DNA of 64,000 bases from NCBI GenBank assembly GCA_947095585.1, contig OX352764.1, positions 73,117,536 through 73,181,535 on the forward strand. Direction: 5' to 3'. The DNA is from Nephrocerus scutellatus. Lineage: Eukaryota; Arthropoda; Insecta; Diptera; Pipunculidae. How positions within the stretch are numbered: position 1 is the first letter of the stretch; the number at the start of each line of letters is the position of its first letter. Of this stretch, positions 1 through 10,285 are shown piece by piece. The translations under genes and the position numbers were made by a program. The notes under the pieces were generated by a model, which had not been told where the DNA came from, ran no database searches, and was given only the letters and a program-made list of their open reading frames with translations.

Positions 1-125
1 ATTTTCTCGGAAACTAAATAGTCTATGTTTTCATCCTTCTAAAAACTATCGCGAGTAATTTTTGTTCGCGAAACGAGAGTTTTTTTTAAAATTTTTCGGT
101 TATTTATTTTACCAAAAAATTACGT

Positions 126-200
126 TCGAGCAAATGTTTTTCGAGCAAATGTTTTTCGAGAAAATGTTTTTCTAGCAAATGTTTTTCTAGAAAATGTCAT
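126..200. repeat. Short tandem repeat, about 5 x 15 bp
   Basis: Five near-perfect copies of a 15-bp unit reading roughly CGAGCAAATGTTTTT (variants CGAGAAAATG, CTAGCAAATG) lie immediately before the Merlin-like fragment. No coding signal. The repeat reaches the first ATG of that fragment. Confidence 0.85.
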
Positions 201-889
201 GGAACCATTTGGGGCTATACCACGAACGGTTAATTGCCGCAATGGACACGTCATGCATTTAAAAGTACGTTTCAATGGTTTCTATTGGGTGTGCAATGCA
301 CGTATTGCACAACAAAAGAACAAAATTCAACGCTTAACGAGCCCTTCTCCGTCCGAAAATATACATTTTTTGATAAATCTAATTTATCAATTTTGCAAAT
401 TTGCCAATTCGTCAATATTTGGCTGAATAATCCAACATTGGAGCTTTGCAGAAAGCAATGTAAGATTAGCAGCTGCCATTCAGAATTCAGTGACGGATTG
501 GGCATATTTTTCGAGAGAAGTGCTCTCATTCTGCAGATGACCGCCTCGCACTAGCTTTTTTATTCATTTTTTATAATTTTTTATCATATAAATATATGTT
601 TATTCGTATAGGTTTTGGTCAACAAGACCCCAATAGGAGGCATTGGCAAAATCATGGAAATCGATGAGTCCAAATTCGGAAAACGCAAGTATCATCGTGG
701 GCACCACATCGAAGGCCAGTGAGTCTTCGGTGGCAATGAACCCGGCTCAGGCTTTTGCTTTATGGTGCCCGTGGAAAAACGAGATATGGTGACCCTCCTT
801 CCATTTATTAAGGAATGGATTCTGCCAGGAACAACAATCATGTCTGATTGTTGGAAAGCATACAATTGCCTGGCAGATGAAGGATACTG
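199..889 (+). pseudogene. Merlin (IS1016-like) transposase fragment
   Basis: Degenerate relative of the Merlin transposase gene at 54764-56933. The first part encodes NGH..M.LK followed by WVCNARIA, matching the other copy's NGHGPMTLKK...WVCNARIA region, which looks like a zinc-ribbon-like N-terminus. After a short AT-rich stretch ending near a TATAG acceptor at about 611, the DDE domain resumes with EIDESKFGKRKYHRGHHIEG, MVPVEKRD, LPGTTIMSDCWKAYNCLADE. These are hallmarks of the ISXO2/IS1016-like DDE domain. A stop replaces the conserved W at about 720, and homology ends abruptly at 889, where gypsy sequence begins. Non-functional. No flanking inverted repeats are seen. Confidence 0.85.
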
Positions 890-1905
890 ACAGTCAACAA
901 CTCAGTAAGTTTCTGTTTCTCAAGCTACACTTCTTGCCCATCCAATACAGCTTGGAGAGTTCAGAAACCCCACTAATGCTTCCAGCACCGCGCTCGGGGC
1001 TTTATTGGAGCAGTATAACAAAGGCTGTTGGGGACTTTTGGAATTCATCTCCAAAAAACTTTCCTTAACCGAACTTAAGTATTCAGCCTTCGAACGTGAA
1101 CTGCTTGCCATTTATTTTGCTATCAAGCATTTCAGAATATTTGCTATCCTAACTGACCATAAGCCATTGACTACCGCCATGGCGTGAAAGTCGGAGCGCA
1201 GTCCCCGACAATCTTGCCAGTTAGATTACATTTCTCAGTACACATCAGACATACGATACATAAAAGGTGTAAGTAACGTAGTTGCATAACAAGTGAGCAC
1301 GAGGTTCTGTCGATATGTCACACAGGTCTAGACGTGGAAAGACTTGTCTCGCTACAAAGATCTGACGTTTCGAAACAATTCTCAATTGATCCTGCCTCCG
1401 ATTTAAACATATGGTGTGAGACATCAACAGGAACAAATCGTCCGTACATACCGCTCGAATTACGTTCGCACGTATTCCAAAAACTTCACGGCTTATAACA
1501 TCCTGGAATACGATCATCGCGTAAGTTTGTCTCATCGAAATACTTCTGGCCAAGTATGAACAAAGGTACGAGATATTGCTCTAAAATGTGTCTTGTTTGT
1601 CAGAAGTTCACGTTCACAAACACGGTCGGTTTGATATTCCTTCTGGCAGGTTTCAGCATATTCACGTAGACTTGGTTGGACCACTACACCCTTCTAATGG
1701 CTATGCGTACATCTTAACTATCATAGACCGATTTACTCGATGGCCGGAAGCCATTCCATGGAAAAATATGCGAACATCTACGGTAGTGCATGCATTCGTA
1801 GACCAGTACATCTCAAGATTTGGTGTACCACTTGAGATAACAACTGACCAAGGTAGTCAGTTTGAAAGCAACCTCTTTCAGGAATTTTACAAGCTGCACG
1901 TATAA
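890..1905 (+). pseudogene. pol: Ty3/gypsy pol fragment: RNase H and integrase
   Basis: Frame-broken remnant of an LTR-retrotransposon pol gene. RNase H is visible at about 970-1290 (ISKKLSLTELKYSAFERELL, then LTDHKPLT). A decayed HHCC integrase zinc finger follows at about 1450-1600 (CLVCQK at its end). The integrase catalytic core at 1640-1905 contains HVDLVGP with the first catalytic Asp, IIDRFTRWPEAIP, and TTDQGSQFES with the second Asp. The core stops before the catalytic Glu, where Harbinger-like sequence takes over. Several stops and frameshifts make it inactive. Confidence 0.9.
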
Positions 1906-2905
1906 ATTACTATATTGAACGTCGATATTTACGCGATCGCTACAATGTTTTTGATTTGTCTGACAAAAAGTAAGTGCGCTTGCCCCTTCCAGAGTACTTG
2001 TAAGAAATTCTTAAATATCTATGAGTTTTAGATATATTTGTTCGCATTATTTTATTCCAGATTTATCGATTCTTTCCGAATATCAAAAGATATTTTTATT
2101 TATTTAGCCGACCAATATTTGAGATAACAAGTATATTAGAACGTACAGTATGTCGTCAGCACATAAAATTTCCGGACGAATATGCTAAATCGGCTTACAA
2201 GGAACGATTTTTTGAAAAAACGAGCCATCCCGGTGTAATTGGATGCATTGACTACACCCACATTAATATAACTGTTCCTCGTAAAAACGAGCACATCTTT
2301 GTTGATCGGCGTGGAAATCACTCGAAGAATGTTCAATTGGTTAATTATTTTTATTTCAATCTTCTTATTCTTATTCTTTTGAATAATAATTAAGTTTTTA
2401 GATTTGCAACTATGATCTATTGATCTTGTCGGTGTGCGCCAGATATCCCGGATCCACGCATGATTCCGCGATTTTGGAAACGTCAAAGGACCGGAGGTAA
2501 ATGAAAGAGGCATTTGACAATGGAGAGCGCATGATTCCGCGCATTTGACAATGGAGACTCGAGCTACCCATTAGCGCCATTTTTGATGACGCCATACCGC
2601 AATCCAAATGAAACACAATCAATATATAATAATTTACATGCCAAAGCTCGAAACCTAATCGAGCGCTGCATTGGCGTCCTCAAAAACACTTTTCGATGCT
2701 TATTGGGGGAGCGAGTATGAGTATGCGGTATGAACCAGAAAAAGTAGTCAAAATTGTAAATGTATGTGCAGCAATTTATAATATATGCTGTAACGAAGTT
2801 CCCCTCTTTACAAACCATATTTCTAAGTTTTTCCGCTTGTCCGTCCGGTCGTTTCACTCAGCACATTGGGTTTTTCCTCACAACCAGTCCAAATGCCGAT
2901 AGCCT
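1906..2905 (+). pseudogene. PIF/Harbinger (HARBI1-like) nuclease remnant
   Basis: Translated pieces across several frames follow HARBI1 order. KERFFEKTSHPGVIGCIDYT carries the first catalytic Asp (about 2200-2260), with NEHIFVDRRGNHSKNVQLV to 2341. A gap of about 60 bp resembling a short intron follows. LLILSVCARYPGSTHDSAIL carries the second Asp (about 2412-2475). NLIERCIGVLKNTFRCLLGE carries the Glu (about 2648-2710). Frameshifts, stops and a short internal duplication around 2500-2550 break the gene. Terminal inverted repeats were not identified. It abuts the gypsy integrase, so it probably inserted there. Confidence 0.8.
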
Positions 2906-3060
2906 GTACAAATTGCCGGCTGCCATATAAAACCATAGGCAGACAACCGCACATACCGACAGCCACAGCTACACCGTGGGCATACAATCGTACATACCGG
3001 CAGGACAAATGCCGATAGCATGTAAAAAAAATATCGGCCGCCATGTAAAGCAATACACAT
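2893..3060. repeat. Imperfect direct repeat of about 110 bp
   Basis: The phrase AAATGCCGATAGC.TGTA recurs about 115 bp apart with a shared flanking segment (GGC.GCCATRTAAA, CATACCG). No protein is supported. From here to about 3260 I see only this repeat and unique-looking DNA. Confidence 0.6.
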
Positions 3061-3399
3061 ACAGCAGAATATGCGTAATTGCCAGCACCCATCACAAAGT
3101 ACTGGACATCCAACCGAACACGGGTAAATTATTTAATTTCAAGGCATAAAATTCCCAACGAGTTCTCAAAAAATATCAATGAGGTTCGGCAACTTGTGCT
3201 CATAAATTGGTCGAATCCGACCACGGGCAAACGTTCTCCACTGAACTAGACCCAATACCTTTTGCGTGCTGAGAGATCGGCAAATAAAAAATAAACAGAC
3301 TAGGCGACCGTCTCTAAACCGCGCAAACAATTTCGAAGTGTTCCAAGTTGAACACTTACATACATTTTACCTAGACCGGACGACCGTCTATAAACCGCG

Positions 3400-3905
3400 T
3401 CAGCTCTCCTGTGCTGTCGTGTCTCGACCAGAGGCCGTCAGTGTTTCCTCCGTCCTATTGTCGTGTCTTGACCAGAGGCCGTCAGTGTTTTCTCTACCCC
3501 ACTGTCGTGTCTTGACCAGAGGCAGTCAGTGTTTCCTCCGTCCCACTGTCGTGTCTTGACCAGAGGCCGTCAGTGTTTTCTCTACCCCACTGTCGTGCCT
3601 TGACCAGAGGCCGTCAGTGTTTTCTCTACCCCACTGTCGTGTCTTGACCAGAGGCCGTCAGTGTTTCCTCCGTCCCACTGTCGTGTCTTGACCAGAGGCC
3701 GTCAGTGTTTTCTCTGCCCCACTGTCGTGTCTAGACCAGAGACCGTCAGTGTTCCGTCTTTCTCTCTCTCCCACTGTCGTGTCTTGACCAGAGGTCGTCA
3801 GTGTTCCGTCTTTCTCTCTCCCACTGTCGTGTCTTGACCAGAAGCTGTCAGTTTTCCGTCTCTCTCCCTCTTTCGTGTCCTGACCAGGGGCCGTCAGTCA
3901 TTCGT
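3400..3905. repeat. Minisatellite, about 11 x 44 bp
   Basis: A unit of about 44 bp with core TGTCGTGTCTTGACCAGAGG and CCGTCAGTGTT is repeated roughly eleven times, alternating between TTTTCTCTACCCCAC and TTCCTCCGTCCCAC linkers and decaying at the 3' end. It lies just upstream of a tRNA-Lys-type primer-binding site, so it is probably inside an LTR (U3/R). It translates in one frame, but only as a repeat artefact. Confidence 0.9.
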
Positions 3906-4082
3906 AGTTATATTGGTGATGGTATATTATTTAGGTTATAAACAATGTTAAGTATAGATTAAGGAAACGGAGAAGAAAAAGAATAAATAAATTTAAAACA
4001 CACAATTTGTAACCCGAGACTTATTATTTGGACCCTGGAAGCCGCTGAGTCATACCTCAGCTGAGAAAACACGGTACAAATT

Positions 4083-4100
4083 TGGCGCCCGAGCAGGGAC
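4083..4100 (+). other. Retrotransposon primer-binding site, tRNA-Lys(UUU) type
   Basis: TGGCGCCCGAGCAGGGAC is complementary to the tRNA-Lys(UUU) 3' end with at most one mismatch. It follows an LTR-like end (...ACGGTACAAAT) and precedes the SAP-domain Gag ORF by about 55 bp, so it marks the 5' LTR/leader boundary of that gypsy element. A related LTR tail (CGCTGAGCATACCCCAGCT) recurs near 35846. Confidence 0.8.
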
Positions 4101-4155
4101 ACTACTTTTCATTTAAATCATTTAACCGAAGACCAAGAAAGATATACTCGTCGGA

Positions 4156-4725
4156 ATGACCGAAGACCAACCAATTGGTATATACCAGTTGAAAAAGGAT
4201 GAGCTAGTTGTGGAGTTGAACCGGCGTGGGTTGGACAGTACTGGTACGATGGACGAACTACGGAAGAGGTTGTCCACTGAAATCAAGAAAAATAAATCTT
4301 GCCCAGATCTACGTCCGAAAGAATGTTGGCCACCCGAAGTCCAACTAGATCCAGCTGCCACACAAACGCTACAAGTACCACAAACCGCCCACCGACCGCC
4401 GATATCCGAAAACAAATCCGACAGAAAACCAGATCAGGCTAACGTACTCAGCCAAGCAACCATATCAGGCGTATTCCCTACCGCTCGTATACCACCTACC
4501 GCGCCAACCGGATATTCATCACATACGTACGGGAGCGTCAGTACGGCCAAAGGTGCTGGTCCTGTTCAAAACACCCAAACCGAACCACAAATGGACGCCG
4601 GTCCTTCCACCCAGTCCGCCGCACAACAAATCCTGATGCTCAACTGTCAAACTGAACCCCAAATGGACGCCGGTCCTCCCACCCAGTCCGCCGCACAACA
4701 AACCCCGACTAAGCCAATGGAGTAA
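4156..4725 (+). pseudogene. gag: Gypsy-type Gag N-terminal fragment with SAP domain
   Basis: A 189-aa open frame starts 55 bp after the tRNA-Lys primer-binding site, the expected place for gag. Residues about 10-45 (YQLKKDELVVELNRRGLDST, then G.MDELRKRLS) fit a SAP helix-extension-helix DNA-binding motif. The rest is Pro/Gln/Thr-rich and contains a duplicated block with core QTEPQMDAGPSTQSAAQQ. No capsid major homology region or zinc knuckle follows. The frame ends in a stop, followed by AT-rich repeats, so gag is truncated. A SAP motif inside a retrotransposon Gag is known from some insect elements. Assigning this copy to the RT fragment at 5156 is inference from order and strand. Confidence 0.7.
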
Positions 4726-4842
4726 CAAGGAGAATTCCTCGGTATCCGAATCCCGAACTCGAAAATAAGGGTACGTGTACGGCCTTCGCATCCGCAACGG
4801 CAGTATATACTTGAAATATTTTTTTTTCTCATAACTATAATC

Positions 4843-5040
4843 TTTAAGTTGAATTGTAAGAAAATCTTTATTTAAAAATGAATTATCTGTAAGTTGAATT
4901 TAAGAAAATCTTTGGTTAAAAATGAATTACCTTTAAGTGGAATTATAAGAAAATATTTTACTGAAAATGAAATAGAGTACATTTATCTTTAAGTTGCATT
5001 ATATTAAGAAAAATTAAAAATTAAAACACCATAATTTTAA
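4843..5040. repeat. AT-rich tandem repeat, about 3.5 units of 50-60 bp
   Basis: The phrase CTTTAAGTTGAATT.TAAGAAAATCTTT...AAAAATGAATTA recurs three to four times with variation. It occupies the place where the rest of gag and the start of pol would be, so those parts of the gypsy element are missing. The right end contains the left breakpoint (5024) of the 5.1-kb duplication. Confidence 0.7.
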
Positions 5041-5155
5041 GTTTGCCATTACACTGTTATTCTAAGCTCATTATTATAAATAGAATGATACGTAACGAAA
5101 TATTAGTACAGCTAGAACCTAGACCACCGTCCCCGTACACGTAGATCAGTAAACG

Positions 5156-6430
5156 TTGCCACAACACACAAACAAACAGACTAACAAACACACAGAATGC
5201 AACCCAAAAATTTCAACGCTAATACATGAGGCATTAAGAGGGTTGCAATTTGTTTTCCCGTATCTGGACGATATTTTGATTGCATCCGAAGACATCATTG
5301 AACATGAACAACATTTAAGGCTAGTATTCGAACGCCACCGCAAATATCGACTGACGATTAATGTAAATAAATGTGAGTTAGCCGTGGCCGAACTACAATT
5401 TCTGGGACATATCATTTCGAAACAATTTCTGGGACATATCATTTCGAAAAACGGGATTTCTCCTCTTCCTAATAAAGTCATTAAAAATTATAGTAAACCT
5501 ATAATAGCGAAAGAACTGAAAACTTTCTTGGCAATGATAAATTATTACCGTAAATTTATTCCAAATGCCATAGACTCAGAAATAAAACTTCATTCGATGA
5601 TCAAGGGCAATGTCAAAAATGATAGACTGTGTTGATCTGGACCGACGAAGCAACCGAAGCATTTGAAAGATGTAAACAAAACTCGCCGTAGCTACTTCAT
5701 TAGCGTTTCCGAAGAAGCATGCCGAATTATCTCTAAACATAGACGCATCAAATTTCGCAGTTGGAGCTGTATTGCATCAAATCGTCGATGCAAATTTCGA
5801 ACCATTAGGCTACTTTTCAAAAAAGTTGACAGTTGCGCAACAAAACTACAGTACCTATGACCGGGAACTTTTGGCAATGTATTTGAGTATTAAGCATTTT
5901 CGATATGTAGTAGTTATTATGTTTCAAGGTATTGCATGCTACCATTTCGTCATTGTATTGTTGTTCTTTCGCTGTCAGTCGTTTAAATACATATTGTCCT
6001 TATATATATTTATATAATAAACCGGTCGTTTGTGCCGCCTAATAGACTATTCTCTTTTCCTCTTTGTTAAAATATCTACCTAGACTTAAGAAATACATAA
6101 TATAATAGTCAGTTGTAATTTGCGAAAGCATAAGGACGTGTTTTATTCGGGGTACTTATTAAAGTCCAGTACTACAGATATATGCTGGAAGGAAGAATAA
6201 GTCGAATCTATACGGATCACAAACCGCTTATCTTTGCATATCAGCAGAAAATGGACAAGGCTTCCCCCCTCGGTAAATCCGTCATTTAGACTTTGTGAGC
6301 CATTTCACAACCGACATATGTTATATTAGCGGCCGCGATCGTCTAACAGTGGATCTACTTTCGAGAATCCAGCTGATTGAAACGTTTGAATACGAGCAGT
6401 ACGTCAAGGTAAGACGACTTCGTTGATATT
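5156..6430 (+). pseudogene. pol: Ty3/gypsy reverse transcriptase and RNase H fragment (copy 1)
   Basis: The RT palm is seen in LQFVFPYLDDILIASEDIIE, where YLDD is the catalytic box, followed by NVNKCELAVAELQFLGHIIS and FLAMINYYRKFIPNA. A perfect 27-bp in-frame duplication repeats QFLGHIISK, an unusual recent change. A frameshift at about 5640 then breaks the frame. RNase H follows (YFSKKLTVAQQNYSTYDREL, LAMYLSIKHFRY), is split by a solo LTR at 5906-6176, and resumes at 6181 with TDHKPLIFAYQQKMDKASP and SHFTTDICYISG. RT upstream of YLDD is absent. The copia LTR at 6463 interrupts the element. Confidence 0.9.
5906..6176. mobile_element. Solo LTR, gypsy mdg1/412-like ends (copy 1)
   Basis: A 271-bp insertion splits the RNase H codons. 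It begins TGTAGTAGTTA and ends AGTACTACA, with a 4-bp target duplication GATA at 5902-5905 and 6177-6180. Removing it and one GATA restores the RNase H reading frame across HFRY. A TATA-rich segment and AATAAA occur near 6010. TGTAGTA...TACTACA ends and a 4-bp duplication fit the mdg1/412 lineage of gypsy elements. Family assignment is inference; the solo-LTR structure is directly visible. Confidence 0.8.
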
Positions 6431-6462
6431 TTAACAATTTTGCGCAAGGACGTAACGAATTA

Positions 6463-6615
6463 TGTTGAAATGTTAAATGTAACACCCTGCACATGTACTT
6501 GTCAACATATGTCTTATGACAGCTATGTTAAAATAAATAACTCTCTCTCTCTTGTTGACCACACGCGAAGAAGGTTGTCTTTTTTATTTCGTCTGTCGGC
6601 TGAGGAATTTTCACA
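6463..6615 (+). mobile_element. Copia 5' LTR (copy 1)
   Basis: A segment of about 153 bp starting TGTTGAAATGTT and ending TTTTCACA lies directly before GGTTATGGGCCCAG (6616-6629). Those 14 bases match the complement of the tRNA-iMet anticodon region, the internal tRNA primer used by Drosophila copia. The 3' end is therefore well supported. The 5' end is chosen from the TG start and the copia-like TGTTG beginning. No matching 3' LTR is seen near 23.8 kb. Confidence 0.65.
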
Positions 6616-6629
6616 GGTTATGGGCCCAG
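6616..6629 (+). other. Copia primer-binding site (tRNA-iMet internal)
   Basis: GGTTATGGGCCCAG is complementary to the anticodon-stem region of initiator tRNA-Met. It abuts the LTR end at 6615. A second copy lies at 11746-11759. Confidence 0.75.
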
Positions 6630-6750
6630 AACGCCTTTGGAAATAGAGTTTATAATAAGTATTTTTTTAAAAGAAACTAAGAACCTTATCAAAGTGTAAA
6701 ATTATTTTTGAATTAATTAAATATTATTATTTTGTCACAGACCATACACG

Positions 6751-7138
6751 AGTTATATATGCACCAGAACTCCCACATACAACAAAGCAAGATCAGCATG
6801 ATATCATATTCAACCACAGACATACAACAAAGAGAACAAAGGAATGATGACTCAAATAAACGACTTCGAAGCCAACGCGCAATTCAAGCAGACAACAAAG
6901 GAATGATGACTCAAATAAACAACTTCGAAGCCAACGCGCAATTCAGGCAGACAACAAAGAGAACAAAGGAAAGACGTTAATGTATTATGACTAAGAAATA
7001 TGTAAAACAGAATCTATATAAATAAGAACTTGAATTGTATTCAAGGCAGAACTTAAGTAGACTTGAAACACATCAGTCGTAGGTTTTCAAATAAAAATAA
7101 TTTTTAAAAATACTTTTTGTATTTTCAATAATTAAATT
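6751..7138 (+). mobile_element. Errantivirus-like 5' LTR (copy 1)
   Basis: A 388-bp LTR starting AGTTATATATGCACC and ending ATAATTAAATT, followed at once by the tRNA-Ser primer site. AGT...ATT ends are typical of the 17.6/297/TED errantivirus group. It contains two copies of a 59-bp unit (from 6842 and 6901) and a TATATAAATAA box at about 7015. The flank CACG at 6747-6750 matches CACG after the 3' LTR at 18613-18616. The long apparent ORFs inside are repeat artefacts. Confidence 0.9.
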
Positions 7139-7155
7139 GGCGCAGTCGGTAGGAT
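7138..7155 (+). other. Errantivirus primer-binding site, tRNA-Ser
   Basis: TGGCGCAGTCGGTAGGAT is an exact 18-base complement of the insect tRNA-Ser 3' end. Its first T overlaps the last LTR base. Duplicate at 12268-12285. Confidence 0.9.
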
Positions 7156-7412
7156 AGTCACTATATTTGTGCTATCCAAGTAAAAAACCAACGTTCCGTT
7201 TTTAAATAGTGAATTTACTTTTTCAAACAAAAGTTTCTAAAATTAACCACAGTTTGAAGTAATAACTATAAAATTCGGTATCGCTAAAAAAACTTTAAAG
7301 TGAAATAAAAACGTACAAAAATCGACGGAAATAAAAACACTTTAAAATAAATTCAGTGAATTATCAATTCAGTGAATTAATCGAAAGGATCAATTAATAG
7401 CTCAATCCAACG

Positions 7413-8930
7413 CATATGGTAATGCTATAAAATTCCGTAGAGGAAAATTGATTCTTGAATGGCAAAACTGGCTACTGGTTTACCCATTACCAACGAAGAA
7501 GGAAATAAATAAATTAACATTTGAAGAAACTAAAAAAGTATCTGCTATACTTTCAACAAAATTACTAAAGAAGAAAAGACAGCTTAATGATCAAGAAATT
7601 CAGAAAGAAGAAGTTACAGGAGGCAAAGACCAGATTTACAAACGAAGAAAACAGTTCATCAGAAGAGGACCTTCAATTATACAACATTAGGAATCAGCCG
7701 ATTCCTGAAGAATTACGTAAGAATAAGAACAAAGATAACATTTAAGAGTTATATATTAATAAAGAAGAATTTAATTTAGAAAATAATAATCTTAACAATA
7801 ATATTTTTAACAAGATTTTGGGTAGTAATAATTTAAGTAATAAAAGTGAAAATTGTGAACAAATTTCCAAAAATAAAACAAAAAATCCTTGTAGTAATAT
7901 TTTTGAAAAGATTCTGGGCAGTAATAATTTAAGTTTCAAAAGTGAAAATTGTGAACAGATTTCTAACAATAAAACAAACATGAGTTGAAACGTAGATGAT
8001 ATCATCCCTACATTGCTAGAATACAATGCACAATCGCAGAGAATGTGTATTAACATTCTCAAATCTAAATTTATCGGCAAGGCAAAACGTTGTATTGAGA
8101 TTCATTCTCACCTGCAAAAATGGCAGGACATAAAGCAAATGCTAGTAAACAATTTTGGAGGATTTAAAAACTCTTTCCAGCTGTACGAAGACCTTCGTCA
8201 GACCAGCTTCAAAGGTGATGTTTTAGAGTTCTATAATAATATCCAAAAAATCTTGTGTGATTTGAATCAGAAAAGCGTTCAGGAAAATAAAGAACACGAA
8301 GTAGAAAATAATAACCTCACTGCTTTAAACATTTTTAAAGAAAAGGTTCCAACTCATATGAGGACTATCCTCTATGCTTTAAAGCCAACAAGCTTACAAC
8401 AAGCTCTCTACGAGCTCACACAAGCAGGATTCGTCAATTCAAGTCCTCTCGAAGAAAGGATACAAAAACCTCAAAATACCCAAAATAAAAACTTTCAACC
8501 AAGAATTTATTATCCTCAACAACAAGGTCTTAGACCAAACTTTCAAAATCAGGGACTATTTAGAAATAACTTTAATAATAATAATTTTAGACCACAACAA
8601 ACGTTCAGACCCCCGTTTAACCATTATAACAACAATCAGAATAACAATAATTTCAGACCTCAAAATAATTTTAATAATAATAGGAACTATAATAACAATT
8701 ATAATAATCAAAGGCCACAACCCATGGATGTAGATCCTGGAAGTAGCCAACTACGGCGAATAGCGCCTCGACAAATGAACTACACGAGAAAAAACCATAA
8801 CAATGAATATTATACAAACGAAAGGAACAATCCTGCGGGATCAAACGAAATAAAAATTAACCAAGAACATGATACAAATTTTCGGGCACAGGCCTCGGAA
8901 ACAAATCAGGACTTCCCTATCTCAGGATAG
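7413..8930 (+). pseudogene. gag: Errantivirus-like gag (copy 1)
   Basis: Gag region downstream of the tRNA-Ser primer site. An N-terminal stretch at 7448-7690 (WQNWLLVYPLPTKKE) is in a different frame from the main body. In the main frame, stops at 7742 and 7986 interrupt it. A duplicated block (IFNKILGSNNLS...IFEKILGSNNLS) lies at 7796-7975. The intact 305-aa part (8013-8930) resembles errantivirus capsid (FYNNIQKILCDLNQK, LTALNIFKEKVP, LKPTSLQQALYELTQAGF). It ends in an Asn/Arg/Gln-rich tail with PMDVDPGSS and no CCHC knuckle, as in gypsy-group Gags. It is broken by stops and cannot make full-length Gag. Confidence 0.85.
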
Positions 8931-9421
8931 AAAAAAACGGAAAATGTATTAGAATGCTCATAGATACTGGAGCAACAAACAGTATCATCAATAAAAAAGA
9001 TACACCTCCAAAATACATTTTAAAAAGAAATACTCCTTTACAAATCAATACAGTAGGAAATCCTGTCACAGTAACAGAAGAAGCAACTTTCCCTAAAGAA
9101 AAATTCGCACTACCAGCTAAAACAGATTGCACATTTCAAATCATGAGCTTTAGTGAAAATTATAATGGATTAATAGGAAATAATATTTTAATGACAAATA
9201 ATGGAAAAATTGACTATAAAACAAAAACACTTGAATTAAACGACATAAAGATTCCCATATTTTTTGATGAAACCGATGAGCAAGAATATGCCATGGAAAT
9301 TCATCACCTAAATGGCTTAACGCCATATGACTCAATATTCGACGAATTCGAAGAAAAAAATACAAACCATATAAATACAGAAGAAAAAAGCATATTATTT
9401 AAAACACTTAAGGAAAATTAG
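8899..9421 (+). pseudogene. pol: Errantivirus-like pol remnant: protease only (copy 1)
   Basis: The frame overlaps the gag end in the -1 register (GLPYLRIEKNGKCIRM), the usual errantivirus gag-pol arrangement. It then gives MLIDTGATNSIINKK, the retropepsin Asp-Thr-Gly active site, and GLIGNNILM. Homology runs to the RT linker (EEKSILFKTLKEN) and stops at 9421. Within about 30 bp the sequence becomes env (KIVKRGLINLIGSG). RT, RNase H and integrase are therefore deleted and the element cannot move without a helper. Confidence 0.88.
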
Positions 9422-9436
9422 AAAACAAAATAAACA

Positions 9437-9642
9437 CAATAATCCCTCATAAAATTGTAAAAAGAGGACTAATTAACCTAATAGGTTCAGGCATGAAATT
9501 CCTGTACGGAACAATGGACGATGATGATCGTCAAGAAATTGAAAATAAATTAAAAGAATATGAAACAAATAATAAACAATTATTAAATAATAATAACCAA
9601 CAAGTAAAGATTAATGAACAATTCAATGAACAGTTTAAAAAG
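9437..9642 (+). pseudogene. env: Errantivirus-like env fragment (copy 1)
   Basis: Start of the membrane-fusion part of an errantivirus (baculovirus F-like) envelope protein: a basic KIVKR site followed by a Gly-rich hydrophobic stretch (GLINLIGSGMKFL), then Glu/Asn/Gln-rich coiled-coil-like sequence. The frame is cut at 9643 by the TTAA of the truncated piggyBac, and copy 1 has no downstream env because the duplication junction follows. Confidence 0.8.
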
Positions 9643-9646
9643 TTAA

Positions 9647-10149
9647 CCCAGATATGCCTGACGTCCTACATGTAGGTCGGTCAGAACAAGTTCAAACATG
9701 AAAACACCTGTTGGCACGTGCTGCTTGTTTTTTATTTTGTTGCTATGAGAACGAGTCGTTCTATACTACAGGACGCGATTTTAGTGCATTTAGTGAAAAA
9801 AAGTTAGATATAACATGCTTTGTGTTTTACAAATTTTCAAAATGTCAGAATACGGTATTGGCTTCGCAAGGTACGTATTTATTTTTATAGAAAAATTAGT
9901 TTTACAAATTTTAAAAAGTATGCTTTGAAGTTATAAATTATCACTCTTTCGATAGTAATAAACAAATTATTTCTTGGAATTACTTTTCACTGTATTTATG
10001 GTGCATAATGCAAGGTGTACTATATGTAGGACGTCAGGCAATTAAACGTCTATGAAATCTTGTCTTTCAGGGGTTTTTCATTGAATGAAGCTCTTAGTTT
10101 TCTTGAAGATGATGAAGATTTTGCAAGAAAGGTGGACGACATTACAATA
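9647..10149 (+). pseudogene. piggyBac 5' fragment (duplication copy 1)
   Basis: Identical to the first 503 bp of the complete piggyBac: left TIR, first exon (ATG at 9842), intron with the palindrome, and the start of exon 2. It ends at the duplication junction 10149, so no transposase can be made. It has only the left end and is not mobilisable. Confidence 0.95.
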
Positions 10150-10285
10150 ACATAAACACCATAATTTTAAGTTTGCCATTACACTGTTATTCTAAGCTCA
10201 TTATTATAAATAGAATGATACGTAACGAAATATTAGTACAGCTAGAACCTAGACCACCGTCCCCGTACACGTAGATCAGTAAACG

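Larger units (their letters stand above)
5024..10149. repeat. 5,126-bp tandem duplication, copy 1
   Basis: Sequence 5024-10149 recurs at 10154-15279 at a constant offset of 5,130. Every open frame in the two copies has identical length and translation, and I saw no difference in the lines compared. Copy 1 ends inside piggyBac exon 2 and is joined to copy 2 by a 4-base filler (ACAT, 10150-10153). Either a very recent tandem duplication or a false duplication in the assembly. Confidence 0.97.

Noticed and set aside
3400..3905. Possible CRISPR array
   Set aside because: Units are contiguous 44-bp minisatellite repeats with no unique spacers, in eukaryotic retroelement DNA.
6732..6980. Open frame of 82 aa (also 11862-12110 and 18174-18380)
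   Set aside because: It lies wholly in the errantivirus LTR and is a by-product of the 59-bp repeat units.
7138..7155. tRNA genes suggested by tRNA-matching sequences (also 34682, 52468, 6616)
   Set aside because: Only 14-18 bases match, in antisense, directly after LTR ends. They are primer-binding sites.
8556..8750. Hydrophobic 64-aa minus-strand frame (also 13686-13880)
   Set aside because: Antisense of the Asn-rich Gag tail (AAT/AAC read as Ile/Val); no independent support.
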